This document shows, one piece after another, positions 49,001 through 59,600 of a DNA stretch of 64,000 bases. This stretch comes from Primulina eburnea. Taxonomy: Eukaryota > Streptophyta > Magnoliopsida > Lamiales > Gesneriaceae. Location: contig NC_133108.1 in NCBI RefSeq assembly GCF_022965805.1, positions 18,302,056 through 18,366,055 of the forward strand, in the 5' to 3' direction. Within the stretch, counting starts at the first letter, position 1; the number at the start of each line of letters is the position of its first letter. The position numbers were made by a program, and so were the translations under genes. Below the pieces are notes generated by a model that saw nothing but the letters and a program-made list of their open reading frames with translations, did not search any database and was not told where the DNA came from.

Positions 49001-50549
49001 CATCCGCTCCCTTCTGCAATAATCGAGTCATATTCATTGCAGATATCAAAGGAATTCTAGCACGAGAACCCTTACCATAAAATTTCCACTCCTCAACCAT
49101 CTCAGGTCTGAATCGAACTATCTTGTGGAAACAATCGACTGTAGCTCGGTACTTGGTCAACATGTCGATGCCGACAATACAATCAAAATCGGATAAACCA
49201 AGCACAATACAGTCTAATTCAATCGTATGCCCATCGTACTGCAGTATACATGATTGAACAGATTTCACTGATATCAATCCTGTCCCTAACGGAGACGTGA
49301 CAGATACTACCGTAGCTAAGGACTCAACAGGCAATGAATGCATTAAAGCAAATCGCTCAGACATAAAAGTATGTGATGCACCAGTATCAATCAATACGTA
49401 AGCAGGATAACCAGAAATAAAACAGTTACCTGCAACTACATCATCGGGTGCATCCTGTGCCTGCTCCTCGGTCAAAGCAAAAACTCTGGCCTGCTGTCTC
49501 GGAGGCTGGCTCACAATCTGGCCCCCTCCTGGCCTCTGCTGTGACAGAGTAGACGGTGCTGGCTGAAAGGAATGAACGGCAGAAGATCGTCTCCCTGCCT
49601 GAGCCACGGATCCCGATGACTCAGCTGCCTGTGATCCCTGGGCACCCCTCTGGGGACACACTCGGGCAAAGTGTCCCTGCTGTTTACAGATACGACAGCT
49701 GCCAACTACTCCTCGGCACTGATCTGTGGAATGTCTCCCTCCACAAGTACCACAGTATGGTCCAGTATAACTTTGGCTCTGACCGATCTGTCTCGAGCCA
49801 CTCGAACTGGACGAGGTAGTCCCTGATTTCTTGAATTGCTTTCCTCTAGCCTTCAAGAAATCCTTCTTCCCGGTACTACTGCTGCTGCCACCTTCAAATC
49901 GAGGAGATGGTTGTTGTCCCGATACTGGAACCACAAACGAAGCCTCTTTCTGCCTCATCAGGCCTGCCTCGGCTCCCTTGGCTCTGTTTAGGGCATCGGT
50001 GAAGTTGTTGGGCCTCCCAGTATTCACCAGAGTAAAAATTTCAGGATTTAGACCATTTATGAACTGGTCTGCTACGGCCTCATCATGTTCAGCTACGTGG
50101 GGAGCAAATCGGAGCAATGTCGAAAACTTAGCCACATAATCCTCAATGTTCAACTGGCCTTGTTTCAGGTTTGCAAACTCGGCTCCCTTGTCCTTCCTAT
50201 AAGAAACTGGAAAGAACCGTAGATAGAATTCAGTCTTAAACACATTCCAGGTAATGGCCGTACCTCTCTGTTCCAACGCCCTTCTAGTCGTAATCCACCA
50301 GTGTTTAGCAACGTCATGCAACTGGTGTATTATCAGTTTCACCCTCTTTTCCTCAGTATACTCCAAAGAGTCAAACAGTGATTCAATGTCGTCCAACCAA
50401 CTTTCACATTCCACGGAGTTCTCCGTTCCTTTCAAAGTCGGTAGATGAAATGACTGGAATCTTTTCAGCAATTTCTCCATTGCTGTAGGTGTCACATCCA
50501 TGGGAGGATTCGAGGTACTCCCCTGTTCTGGCATTCTCCTCGGAGGCAT
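46057..50549 (-). pseudogene. Family B Gag-Pol, copy 2 (same lesions as copy 1)
   Basis: An exact shifted duplicate (6804 bp) of the sequence at 39253-43745. It has the same TAG (47763-47765), the same one-base loss (about 46382) and the same split into 928-, 459- and 78-residue pieces. All three translated pieces are identical to copy 1. The lesions therefore predate the duplication. Confidence 0.9.
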
Positions 50550-50790
50550 ATCTGATAACCAAAAGGGTTAGCAGTTCCAACAATAATCCTATTTCAAGCC
50601 TCCCTGGATCATCTTACAGCTGATCCATTCCAATAATACACAATACCATATCAATAGCAGATAAGTCAGGTAACATGTATTAAAGCAATAAACATGCTAG
50701 CAATCAAAAGCAAGGAAAGAAAATCTCATTCTACCCCGCTCACTAGCTCCTATCTCAATCTCACGGATCTATCGCTCTGATACCACCTGT

Positions 50791-52765
50791 TGTGGGGACC
50801 CGGACGCTAATCAAGTTCTTAATCATCTTTGGGACTAATTAATCAATTATAAAACAGGGTCTAAAAAATTTTTTTTAAAATGCGGAACGTAGTGAAATCA
50901 AACCATAAAATTTTTTTTTTAAAATGCGGAACGTAGTGAAATCAAACCATATACACATATCAGTATATAACATACACGTCCTGTATCACAAACATTTATT
51001 CAAACTAGGGTTTGACAACTACTATCAAGTGTTCAACCCTATCTCTAGTCCAAGTCCGGTGCCACCACTCTAATCACGATCTTTCTTCATCTCCTCAACC
51101 CTGTACCTGTCCCACCTGTTGTCATGTACACATATAGACAAGACAACAGCCGGATAATTCCGGTGAGAATATAATCCCAGTATAAATCAACGAAACATGC
51201 AATCATATAAACAATATAGAGCATGTAATCAGGTAACATGAATATGTATCAAAATCTGAAACATAAACAATATCAAATGAAACTGTCGACATTACTCATA
51301 ATTCAGACTAGACTCAATCCTAGTCTAGGGATCCCGATTTCCAGATGTGGTATTCCTATATCGAATTCCGTAAAGGATGGAACCATAATATCTATTACTC
51401 GATATAACCAGTGCCCTGGTATTCGTATATCGAATTCCGTAATAGAAGAATTCCAATACCCTTTACTCGATATAACCAAATATGGTGTTCCTATATCGAA
51501 TTCCGTAATAGATTCCATTACTCGATATAACCAAACATCCAGTGTCCTGACCTAACCGTCAAGGACTGTAGCTCTATCACTAGCATCCTATCTTGATACA
51601 TAGTGCAATGTGCCGTGGTGATACCACCACTATCCGGCACTTCTGTCACAAGATAACTTGTCTAATACCTGTCATCTAAATACAAGAGAACAAGTACATT
51701 AATCAATGTAATGCAAATATCCATGCAATAAATTAAAGTATGTGATTTAGGGAAACCCAAGTCTAAACCGACTTAAGTCCATCTCCCAATACCACATTGA
51801 CTTATACCTTTCGTTGCAGTCTCGGTTTCCTGCTCAGTCGAAGTCCTGAATTCACAGTCTGTGTCGTAATCACAATATCAATAATCTCATATCAATATAC
51901 CTCCCAAATCGATAACAATCTGATCAATCTGAATTTAGTTCAAAATCAACGGCATAACAGTATCATTTCACTATTCCCGTCAATACCATCTCAACATCTA
52001 TCAATTACAATCTATAACCCATATCCAATATAAACTGTAATCGATTCATAATCCAAATCTGTCCGGTATAAATCAATATACCCTAAAAATTCATAACAAT
52101 TCCATAATCAGTCCGTTTCTTAATCTGACTTCGATTCTATGATGTCTATGATGTCAAGAACGTCATATATGAATCCCATTCAATTCTGACAATAGCATAA
52201 TTTCAAAGCATGTCAAAACGTAGTAAAACTTACGTCAAGTTGTAGCCTACGTCGCTAGGAACTCGGTACCGAAGTCGGATTCAAAATCAGACGGACGGAT
52301 TTCTCATAAAAGGCGTAAGGATTTTTCACTCTTTTCCCCTGACCCTTTTTCTCGATTCCTTCTTTGTTTTCTTATCAAAGAACAAACGTATATATGTATA
52401 TATATACTTACGTTGCATGTTTCAGCAACGTGTCACCTTTCCATGAATCTCGGCTGGCGCTCGAGCGGTAATAAACTACCGCTCGAGCGCGGCAGTTTCT
52501 GTCCGATTACTTTCGGATTACACATTTGGCGCTCGGGCGGTCAAAAACTACCGCCCGGGCGCCACTTCTTCTGTCCAAGATGTGTTCCTATTGGACTTTG
52601 GTGCTCGAGCGGTCATTTCTTACCGCTCGGGCGCCAATGTTTCTGTCCAACAATTGCACCCTTCAAATATAATTTTATTTCGTGTCCCGATTAATCCTTT
52701 CGTAATCATATCAAATTATAAATCAATAATTACCGATTACTAGGATTAAGTTTCCGGGCATTACA
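50791..52765 (-). repeat. Family B LTR 3 (element 5' end)
   Basis: 1975 bp. Followed on the right by the tatat duplication and the rest of the Athila 3' LTR. Confidence 0.92.
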
Positions 52766-53275
52766 TATATATAGTAAATCAAGGAATCCAAGTTAAATGG
52801 TTGGTAAAACCAAACTAACATTTAAATGGTTCCAAGAATTTAATATTATAATATATTTATATATAATAACTCAAGGCATCCACTTTAAATGGTTGGTAAT
52901 ACCAAACTAACATTTAAATGGTTCCAAGAATTTAGTGTAACATATAGCAACAATAAATCAAAACTCCCACTTATAAGTAGGGTATAAAAATACTTAAAGA
53001 AATAAATATAACATAAACAATAAATAATGATTAAATAATATAAAGCATAGATTCTTACCTTATAATAACCTTATTATCATGCCAAGAGTTTCACCTTATC
53101 ATCTCAACTTTAGGAAGTTAGCTATTCATTATTCAAAGTGTAAAACTTTGAATATGAAATTAACATGCTAATTATATTTAAATGAAGAAATAAAAGAAAA
53201 ATATAGAGAGAAATATTATGAACTCAAAGATTTGTTCATAGAATGAGGGATATCTCAATACATTACAATGCACCC

Positions 53276-53287
53276 CTATTTATAGCC
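53276..53287 (-). promoter_or_regulatory. TATA box in Athila 3' LTR
   Basis: GGCTATAAATAG in element sense; the same box is at 63113-63124 in the 5' LTR, where it is the likely promoter for the genomic RNA and the cassette. Confidence 0.75.
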
Positions 53288-53844
53288 AAATTTGGGGAGA
53301 CAACCACAAATAAAATATTATTTTTTACACATAAGTCTTCATTGGTGTTCCAAGAAATTAATATTATATTACACATCACTTTTGAAAATCTTCTTCTCCG
53401 AATTTGCTTCTTCACATAAAATGAAACATGTGGATAATTGAGTTGTCTAGTTGTGGTATTTTTTTCAGAATATTTGACCAAGTAATTTGAGAGATATGGT
53501 CAAAATACTAGAGCATGGTAAAACTGCCACTCCTTTGGTAACTTTAATTGTTGCTTAATTTGATCCCACTTGTGAGAGGATTTTTATCTCATGCTTGGCA
53601 ACAATATTGTAGATCTTATAATCAACTTTCTACAGGTCCAAGAATCATCTTAATCCCATTTGCAACGCCAAGGTTATTCTTGTTTTATCGAACCTGTAAA
53701 AATAGTAAAAACTTATAATTACACCACAACTTATATTTTATACAATTTATTATAAAACATATAATATTTAAACATTTAATAAAACAAAAACTATATATTT
53801 ATATTATAAAACATTTAATTAATGTACAATTTTTATGTTTATCA

Positions 53845-55095
53845 CACCTCCCAACCAGCTTATTGCTAGTCCCTAGCAATTTAAGCGTTAATAGCAATAC
53901 AAAACATATTGATTAATTTAAATAGAAATGTAATCAGAACTATCTAAGTGTTTAAATTAAATTTGAAAACTGTCAAAGTTATATCAAGATCATCATAATT
54001 ATAATTTATGAAATAATTTGAGATGATTAATTCAAAGCTTATTTCAGGTAGTTAAATGTATACGGCCTTTAGAAATTCCTAGTAAGAGTCTCAACTCCAA
54101 ATCCTCACAGGTTAATAAATGTTTCAATTTATGGCAACGATTTCTCTCATGGAGTTGGAATACAGATAAATGCTCAGAAAAATGGTTTACAGAATGCAGA
54201 CAGACAAACGAGCCAAACTAATCAAAAGATAGGAAATCCATTGATTTAAAATCCAGTTGTTCTTATTATATATATTTTTTTTCCTGATTTTTTTTTTTTA
54301 CATCATGGAATCAAACTAAGTTTATGCTTCTTGACCACATATTTATTTAATTTGTACAATGTATTTATCTTTCTCTTTCTTTTTTTTTTTTTTGTATTTT
54401 TATGAGAGAAAAATGGGTCGCAGCATATAACTTAAATTACATAAATCTTCAACATCTTTCTTCTTTTTTTTTTCGCTTCTTTTTTTTTTTTTTTCAGGAA
54501 ATAACAATTTTTTTTTATTTTTTTTTTCTAAATAAGAACTCAAGATCTAAACAATTGATAGCCTCTCCGATGATCAATAAAGGCTCGCAAGCTGTTTTCT
54601 CAATCCTCTCCACTCACTCACAAAATATGTGTGAGTTCAAAAATTTTAGGCACTCTTATAAGGTATATCTTGGGCCATATACTTTAATACCTAATTTTAT
54701 CACAATGGTTAATCACTCAAAAAGATTTCATAAATCATATTTTTATATTGATCAGAATATTAAAAATGACCTTTTTTCAAATAAAAATTTAAACATTCTT
54801 AAATAGATTAATGCATGTTCTAATTTAAATCTTTCAAATATGTAATGTATGAAATTTTTGCAAAAATTACTAAGGTACAAACAATAAACATGGTTTTATT
54901 TTAAAATAATATTTAATTTATTTTTTTAAAATTTGTTTTTTTTTTCAAATGTGTTCTCCCCCCAATCAGAATATGACATTGTCCCTAATGTCAAAATAGA
55001 TATTAATAAAGAGTACATAATGAAAGAGATATCACCTGGAATTTTATTGAAGATAACAAACTGAAACAAACGCAAACCAATCCACGACTTTTGAA
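53845..55095 (-). other. Athila 3' non-coding region
   Basis: 1.25 kb, very AT-rich, with long T or A runs (about 54280-54530). No convincing ORF is present on either strand. In element sense it starts after the LOG stop, passes the purine-rich motif at 54953-54990, and ends at the polypurine tract (gggaggtg, about 53845-53853) beside the 3' LTR. Confidence 0.7.
54953..54990 (-). other. Athila/Tat-type internal purine-rich motif
   Basis: In element sense it reads tagggacaatgtcat followed by attggggggagaa. A motif of this form (gacaatgt, then a run of G) commonly follows the coding region in plant Athila/Tat elements and may act as a second polypurine tract. It marks the far edge of the inserted cassette. 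Confidence 0.6.
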
Positions 55096-55734
55096 TCAAT
55101 GATCCAACTTCCTTTTCTTACTGCTTGATTGTGACCAATTGAGCTTTGTTATCATCGGATCAGGCTTATGAACAAAAGCTTCCAAATCATCAATTAATTG
55201 ATTGGCAGTCGAAGCACAGATGAGCATCCGTCGTGAATTTTCTGAAATGAAATTCTGTTCCACAGCTTTATCAAGAAATGTCAATAAACTGTCATAATAA
55301 TAATTGATATTCAACAAGCCCACAGGTTTATTATGGATATTAAGTTGTGCCCAAGAAACAGTGTGAAAAATTTCTTCTAATGTACCAAAACCACCTGGTA
55401 GTGCGATAAAAGCATCAGAATTTTCAATCATTTGAGTGATTCTTTCATACATAGAAGAAACTTTTAATTCCTCCCCAATCGTAACACCTGTAATATTTCC
55501 TTCAGCTAAAGCTATAGGAATAATACCCAAAACCTGACTACCTCCAAGATGAGCAGATGTTGAAACAGATCCCATGAACCCAATATTACCTCCCCCATAT
55601 ACCAAGTGAATTTTTCTCTCCGCCAATATCTTTCCAAGATTATTCGCTGCTTCTACAAACACTTCATTTTTTCCAGGACTCGACCCACAAAATACACAAA
55701 TATTTTTCAATGTTTGTGTAGAGGATCCAGCCAT
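55096..55734 (-). CDS. LOG: LOG cytokinin riboside 5'-monophosphate phosphoribohydrolase, carried by the retrotransposon
   Basis: 212 aa from the ATG at 55734 (MAGSSTQTLKNICVFCGSS), a normal plant LOG length. LOG enzymes release free-base cytokinin from its nucleotide in the cytosol and nucleus. Seen: the Rossmann-type start ICVFCGSSPG (12-21), GGGNIGFMG (47-55), catalytic Arg98, and PGGFGTLEE (113-121) with the catalytic Glu. The residue after Arg98, usually Lys in plant LOGs, is Ile. The tail KKRKLD (206-211) looks like a nuclear signal. The frame is intact with no introns, whereas host LOG genes have several, so it entered as RNA. An in-frame ATG at 55866 would add 44 residues with a hydrophobic stretch; I prefer 55734 because of family length and a splice-acceptor-like site 20 nt upstream. 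Confidence 0.9.
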   Translation of the reverse strand: MAGSSTQTLKNICVFCGSSPGKNEVFVEAANNLGKILAERKIHLVYGGGNIGFMGSVSTSAHLGGSQVLGIIPIALAEGNITGVTIGEELKVSSMYERITQMIENSDAFIALPGGFGTLEEIFHTVSWAQLNIHNKPVGLLNINYYYDSLLTFLDKAVEQNFISENSRRMLICASTANQLIDDLEAFVHKPDPMITKLNWSQSSSKKRKLDH

Positions 55735-55753
55735 GTTTTTACCTTTTTTTTTT

Positions 55754-55782
55754 CTGCGAAAATAGAGAGACAGATGAGAGAT
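55754..55782 (-). promoter_or_regulatory. Splice-acceptor-like site before LOG
   Basis: In element sense, a pyrimidine-rich run (ctcatctgtctctc) then attttcgcag, with AG at 55755-55754, 20 nt before the LOG ATG. If used, it would give a spliced mRNA with LOG as the first ORF and would skip the upstream ATG at 55866. This is a sequence-based prediction only. Confidence 0.45.
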
Positions 55783-55940
55783 TTTGTAGGGGTAATATGT
55801 TATCATGACAAAACAATGGGTCACAGCTGTAAACAGAATAATAGTAAAAACAATAATGACACACATGCATATGAACAGTAGTGTGATTGTGGCTCACAAT
55901 TTTCCTCTGGTTTTACGTCCAGAAACGGCTTCAACGCCTT

Positions 55941-56486
55941 CTATGAGTCGAGGATATGCTTCCCATCCAATTTTCTTATAAATTGGCAAACAGGGTCTTT
56001 TTTAGTCAGATTCCCAAGACTATGACGCTCATCTTGAAATTGTTTCCATAAACGGAGAAGTTCAATATGCACATGTCCACTAGAATGCGTCTCAAGAGTC
56101 AATAAGATGTTATCTAAAGACTCCTTACTCAGCCCATTCTTAATGAAATCAATTTTATCTTCTTTGTTATTGGAAACACATCCCAAAGATCTGCATCGTT
56201 TGTCACAAGTCCATCTTGCACACTTATGACAAACCCCTAAACTGTTTGCCCTTCGTTTTTTCGCATAAGTGCTTTTTCCTAATCCAGGCAAATACCGAAT
56301 GAGCAATGATTGTGGAACTTCTCCTCCTAATCGGACCTTAGCTTCAATTACAAGACGAATATCTTCTGGAATTCCTTTTTGCATTAGCAATCTCAATCTT
56401 TCACACCTTCCTGCATAAATTTTTCTTAGAACATTTTCAGAAACAGAGGGAAAATATTTACAAATTTTTGAGAGAATTTCATCCAT
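55941..56486 (-). CDS. Cys/Arg-rich zinc-finger protein resembling carlavirus-type nucleic-acid-binding proteins
   Basis: 181 aa (MDEILSKICKYFP...), uninterrupted. Residues 35-70 look helical. A basic cluster KKRR (76-79) precedes a Cys group (C86, C89, C94, C98, C103) and a DFIKNG string (113-118). A tail of about 60 residues follows. The order (basic KKRRA, short linker, CxxC zinc finger, then D/F-I-x-x-G) resembles the small cysteine-rich nucleic-acid-binding proteins of carlaviruses and relatives. In those viruses they bind RNA or DNA and affect silencing or host transcription. The N- and C-terminal extensions make it longer than those (roughly 100-140 aa). It lies 173 bp after pol and 74 bp before the extended LOG frame, on the same strand. 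The family call is from memory of the motif layout, not a search. Confidence 0.6.
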   Translation of the reverse strand: MDEILSKICKYFPSVSENVLRKIYAGRCERLRLLMQKGIPEDIRLVIEAKVRLGGEVPQSLLIRYLPGLGKSTYAKKRRANSLGVCHKCARWTCDKRCRSLGCVSNNKEDKIDFIKNGLSKESLDNILLTLETHSSGHVHIELLRLWKQFQDERHSLGNLTKKDPVCQFIRKLDGKHILDS

Positions 56487-56619
56487 TTTGAAAAGAAAAG
56501 AAATGATTTTTTTTTTATTTTTGTATCAGCAATTGTGGGAAACTGATTTAACCGACTATGAGAGTCACGGAGTACCGTTATCCGCCATTTAACCGGGAAA
56601 ATAAAAAGATTAAGGAAAC

Positions 56620-56640
56620 CTGAAATAAAAACAAACAAAA
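56620..56640 (-). promoter_or_regulatory. Splice-acceptor-like site after pol
   Basis: In element sense ttttgtttgtttttatttcag, with AG at 56621-56620, about 134 nt upstream of the zinc-finger ATG. Athila env-like genes are thought to be expressed from spliced RNA, so this could serve the cassette. Confidence 0.45.
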
Positions 56641-56659
56641 TTAAATGCAACATAAAAAT

Positions 56660-59600
56660 TTAAGGATCAGAAAGGGAAATAAACTCTTCTTGAAAGATTT
56701 CATTTTCCAAAAATGGTTTAAGCCTTTGTCCATTCACTTTGAAAACATCACCATTTTTAGGATTTTCAATATCCACAGCTCCATAAGGATATACATGCTT
56801 TACAATATATGGGCCTGTCCGTCTTGATCGTAATTTTCCTGGGAATATGTGAAGTCGAGAATTATAAAGCAAAACTTTTTTACCAATCTCAAAAGATTTT
56901 CTAAGAATTGTTTTATCATGAAATGATTTGATTTTTGCTTTATAAATCCTCGAATGCTCATACGCGTCATTTCTGAGTTCATCAAGTTCATTAAGTTGCA
57001 ATTTACGCAATTTGTTGGCATCATCCATGCTTGAATTTAAAGTTTTGATCGCCCAATAAGCTTTATGTTCCAATTCCACAGGCAAATGACAATGTTTTCC
57101 ATAAACCAACCTATAGGGAGACATATTCAATGATGTTTTAAAAGATGTTCGATATGCCCACAGTGCATCATTAAGTCGCAGAGACCAATCTTTTCTATTT
57201 GAGTTAACAGTTTTTTCCAAAATTTGCTTTATCTCCCTATTAGCTAATTCAACTTGTCCATTTGTTTGAGGATGATAAGGAGTTGTTACTTTGTGAGTAA
57301 TACCATATTTTTTCATTAATGAAGCAAATGGTTTATTAACAAAGTGAGTTCCCCCATCACTTATCATAGCTCGAGGAATTCCGAATCTACTAAAAATATT
57401 TTCTTTCAAAAATTTGATGACGATTTTATGATCATTTGTTCGACATGGAATTGCCTCTATCCATTTGGAAACATAATCAACTGCAATTAAAATATACAAG
57501 TATCCAAACGACGGTGGAAAAGGTCCCATAAAATCAATTCCCCAACAGTCATAGATTTCAATTTCAATGATAGGATTCAAAGGCATCATGTTTCTTTTTG
57601 AAATTGCACCCAATTTTTGACAATTTTCACAGATCTTGCAGATTTCGTGGGTGTCTTTAAACAAAGTGGGCCAATAAAATCCACACTGCAAAATTTTTGC
57701 AGCCGTTTTCTTTGAAGAAAAATGTCCTCCGCATGCTTCTGAATGACAAAATTTAATGACACTACTTACCTCATTGTCGGGTATGCAACGTCGAAAAATT
57801 TGATCTGGACAGTACTTGAACAGATACGGATCATCCCAATAAAAGTTTTTTACCTCATTCAAAAATTTTCTCTTATCTTGGAAACTCCATTGCGGTGGCA
57901 TTTTTCCTGTCACAAGAAAATTTACTATGTTAGCAAACCAAGGTGTAGTAGTAACTGAAAATAGATGTTCATCAGGAAAATTATCGTTAATTGGCGTCAT
58001 TTCAAAAGATGATCCTGTTACTAGTCTCGATAAATGATCGGCTACGACATTCTCGGTTCCTTTTTTATCTTTGATCACAATGTCAAATTCTTGGAGCAAC
58101 AAAATCCATCGTATCAGTCGTGGCTTTGCATCCTGTTTCGTCAACAAATATCTAATAGCAGAATGATCAGTAAACACAATAGACGTTGATCCAATCAAAT
58201 AAGAACGAAATTTATCTAATGCAAATATTACAGCAAATAGTTCTTTTTCAGTTGTGGAGTAATTCATTTGAGCATTGTTTAAAGTTCTACTTGCATAATA
58301 TATCACATAAGGCTTACCGTTTCTTCTTTGACCCAGTACTGCACCGACTGCATAATCACTCGCGTCGCACATGATTTCAAATGGTAAAGACCAATCAGGA
58401 GGTTGCATGATAGGAGCTGATGTTAAATGTCGAATGATTTTATCAAAAGCATTTTGACATTCTTGAGTCCACTCAAATGCAGTGTCTTTTTTTAAGAGGT
58501 TACAAATGGGTTTAGAGATTAAACTAAAGTCCTTTATAAACCTCCTATAAAATACAGCATGTCCCAAAAATGAGCGAATTTCTTTAATGGTTTTTGGAGG
58601 GGGTAAATTGGCAATGACATCAACTTTTGCTTTATCAACTTCTATTCCATGAGATGACACGACATGTCCCAAAACAATTCCAGAAGTAATCATGTAATGA
58701 CATTTTTCCCAATTTAAAATAAGACCTTTTTCCTCGCATCTTTTTAAAACTTTTTCCAAATTTTCAAGACAATTATCAAATGTATTCCCAAAGACAGTTA
58801 AATCATCCATGAAAATTTCCAAACAATTTTCAACCATGTCGCAAAAAATGCTTAGCATACATCTTTGATATGTTGCTAGGGCATTGCATAATCCAAATGG
58901 CATCCTTCTAAATGCAAATGTTCCAAAAGGACATGTGAATGTAGTTTTCTCTTGATCTTCGAGTGCAATGGGAATTTGATAATAGCCTGAATATCCGTCA
59001 AGAAAACAGTAGTAGGGATGACCAGCTACTCTTTCTAAAATTTGATCCAAAAATGGTAATGGAAAATGATCTTTTCTAGTGGCATCATTTAATTTTCTAT
59101 AGTCAATACACATCCGCCAACTAGATGGGACTCTACTTGTTAACAATTCACCTTTTTCATTTTTTATCACTGTGATGCCAGATTTTTTTGGAACTACTTG
59201 TTTTGGACTTACCCACTTACTATCAGAAATAGGGTAGATAATCCCAACATCAAGTAGTTTGAGAACTTCAGTTTTCACAACATCTTTCATGTGTGGATTT
59301 AATCTCCTTTGTGGTTGTTGAGATGTTTTAGAATTTTCTTCTAAATGAATTTTGTGTGTGCAAATTAGTGGATTAATGCCCTTGAGATCTTTCAGTGTCC
59401 AACTAATTGCATTTTTATGTCTTTTAAGCATATCAACTAATTTACCTTCTTGATCACTTTCTAGTTTGGAAGAAATTACCACTGGATATGTTTCATCTTC
59501 TCCAAGAAATGCATACTTCAATTCTTCTGGCAAGGGTTTTAACTCCAATATGGGTGGTTCGTCTTTGTTCTCATATTTTGCATCAAATTCTTTCTCTGAT

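Larger units (their letters stand above)
37183..52765 (-). mobile_element. Tekay-type family B tandem array: LTR-int-LTR-int-LTR
   Basis: 15,583 bp flanked by tatat (37178-37182 and 52766-52770). There are three LTRs of exactly 1975 bp (37183-39157, 43987-45961 and 50791-52765) and two interiors of exactly 4829 bp, so the period is 6804 bp. The interiors encode identical translated products, including the same two disabling mutations. LTR 2 and LTR 3 differ at one base that I can find (about 52604). LTR 1 differs from both at about eight positions plus homopolymer changes. Unequal recombination between the LTRs of one original insertion explains this; an assembly error is the alternative. Confidence 0.92.
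36676..53844 (-). repeat. 3' LTR of the Athila element, interrupted
   Basis: The LTR proper is 36676-37182 plus 52771-53844 (about 1.58 kb), matching 62102-63681. The ends are TGATAAACA...AACA in element sense. It is split by the 15.6-kb Tekay array with the duplication tatat. Confidence 0.92.

Noticed and set aside
54402..54806. 134-aa plus-strand ORF in the Athila 3' region
   Set aside because: It is antisense to the element, rich in Phe/Lys/Asn from T and A runs, and has no recognisable motif; chance opening in AT-rich DNA.
55096..55734. LOG as an ordinary host gene that the retrotransposon merely flanks
   Set aside because: The element is bounded by matching LTRs and a gcact duplication on both sides. 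LOG lies between pol and the 3' LTR on the same strand and has no introns.
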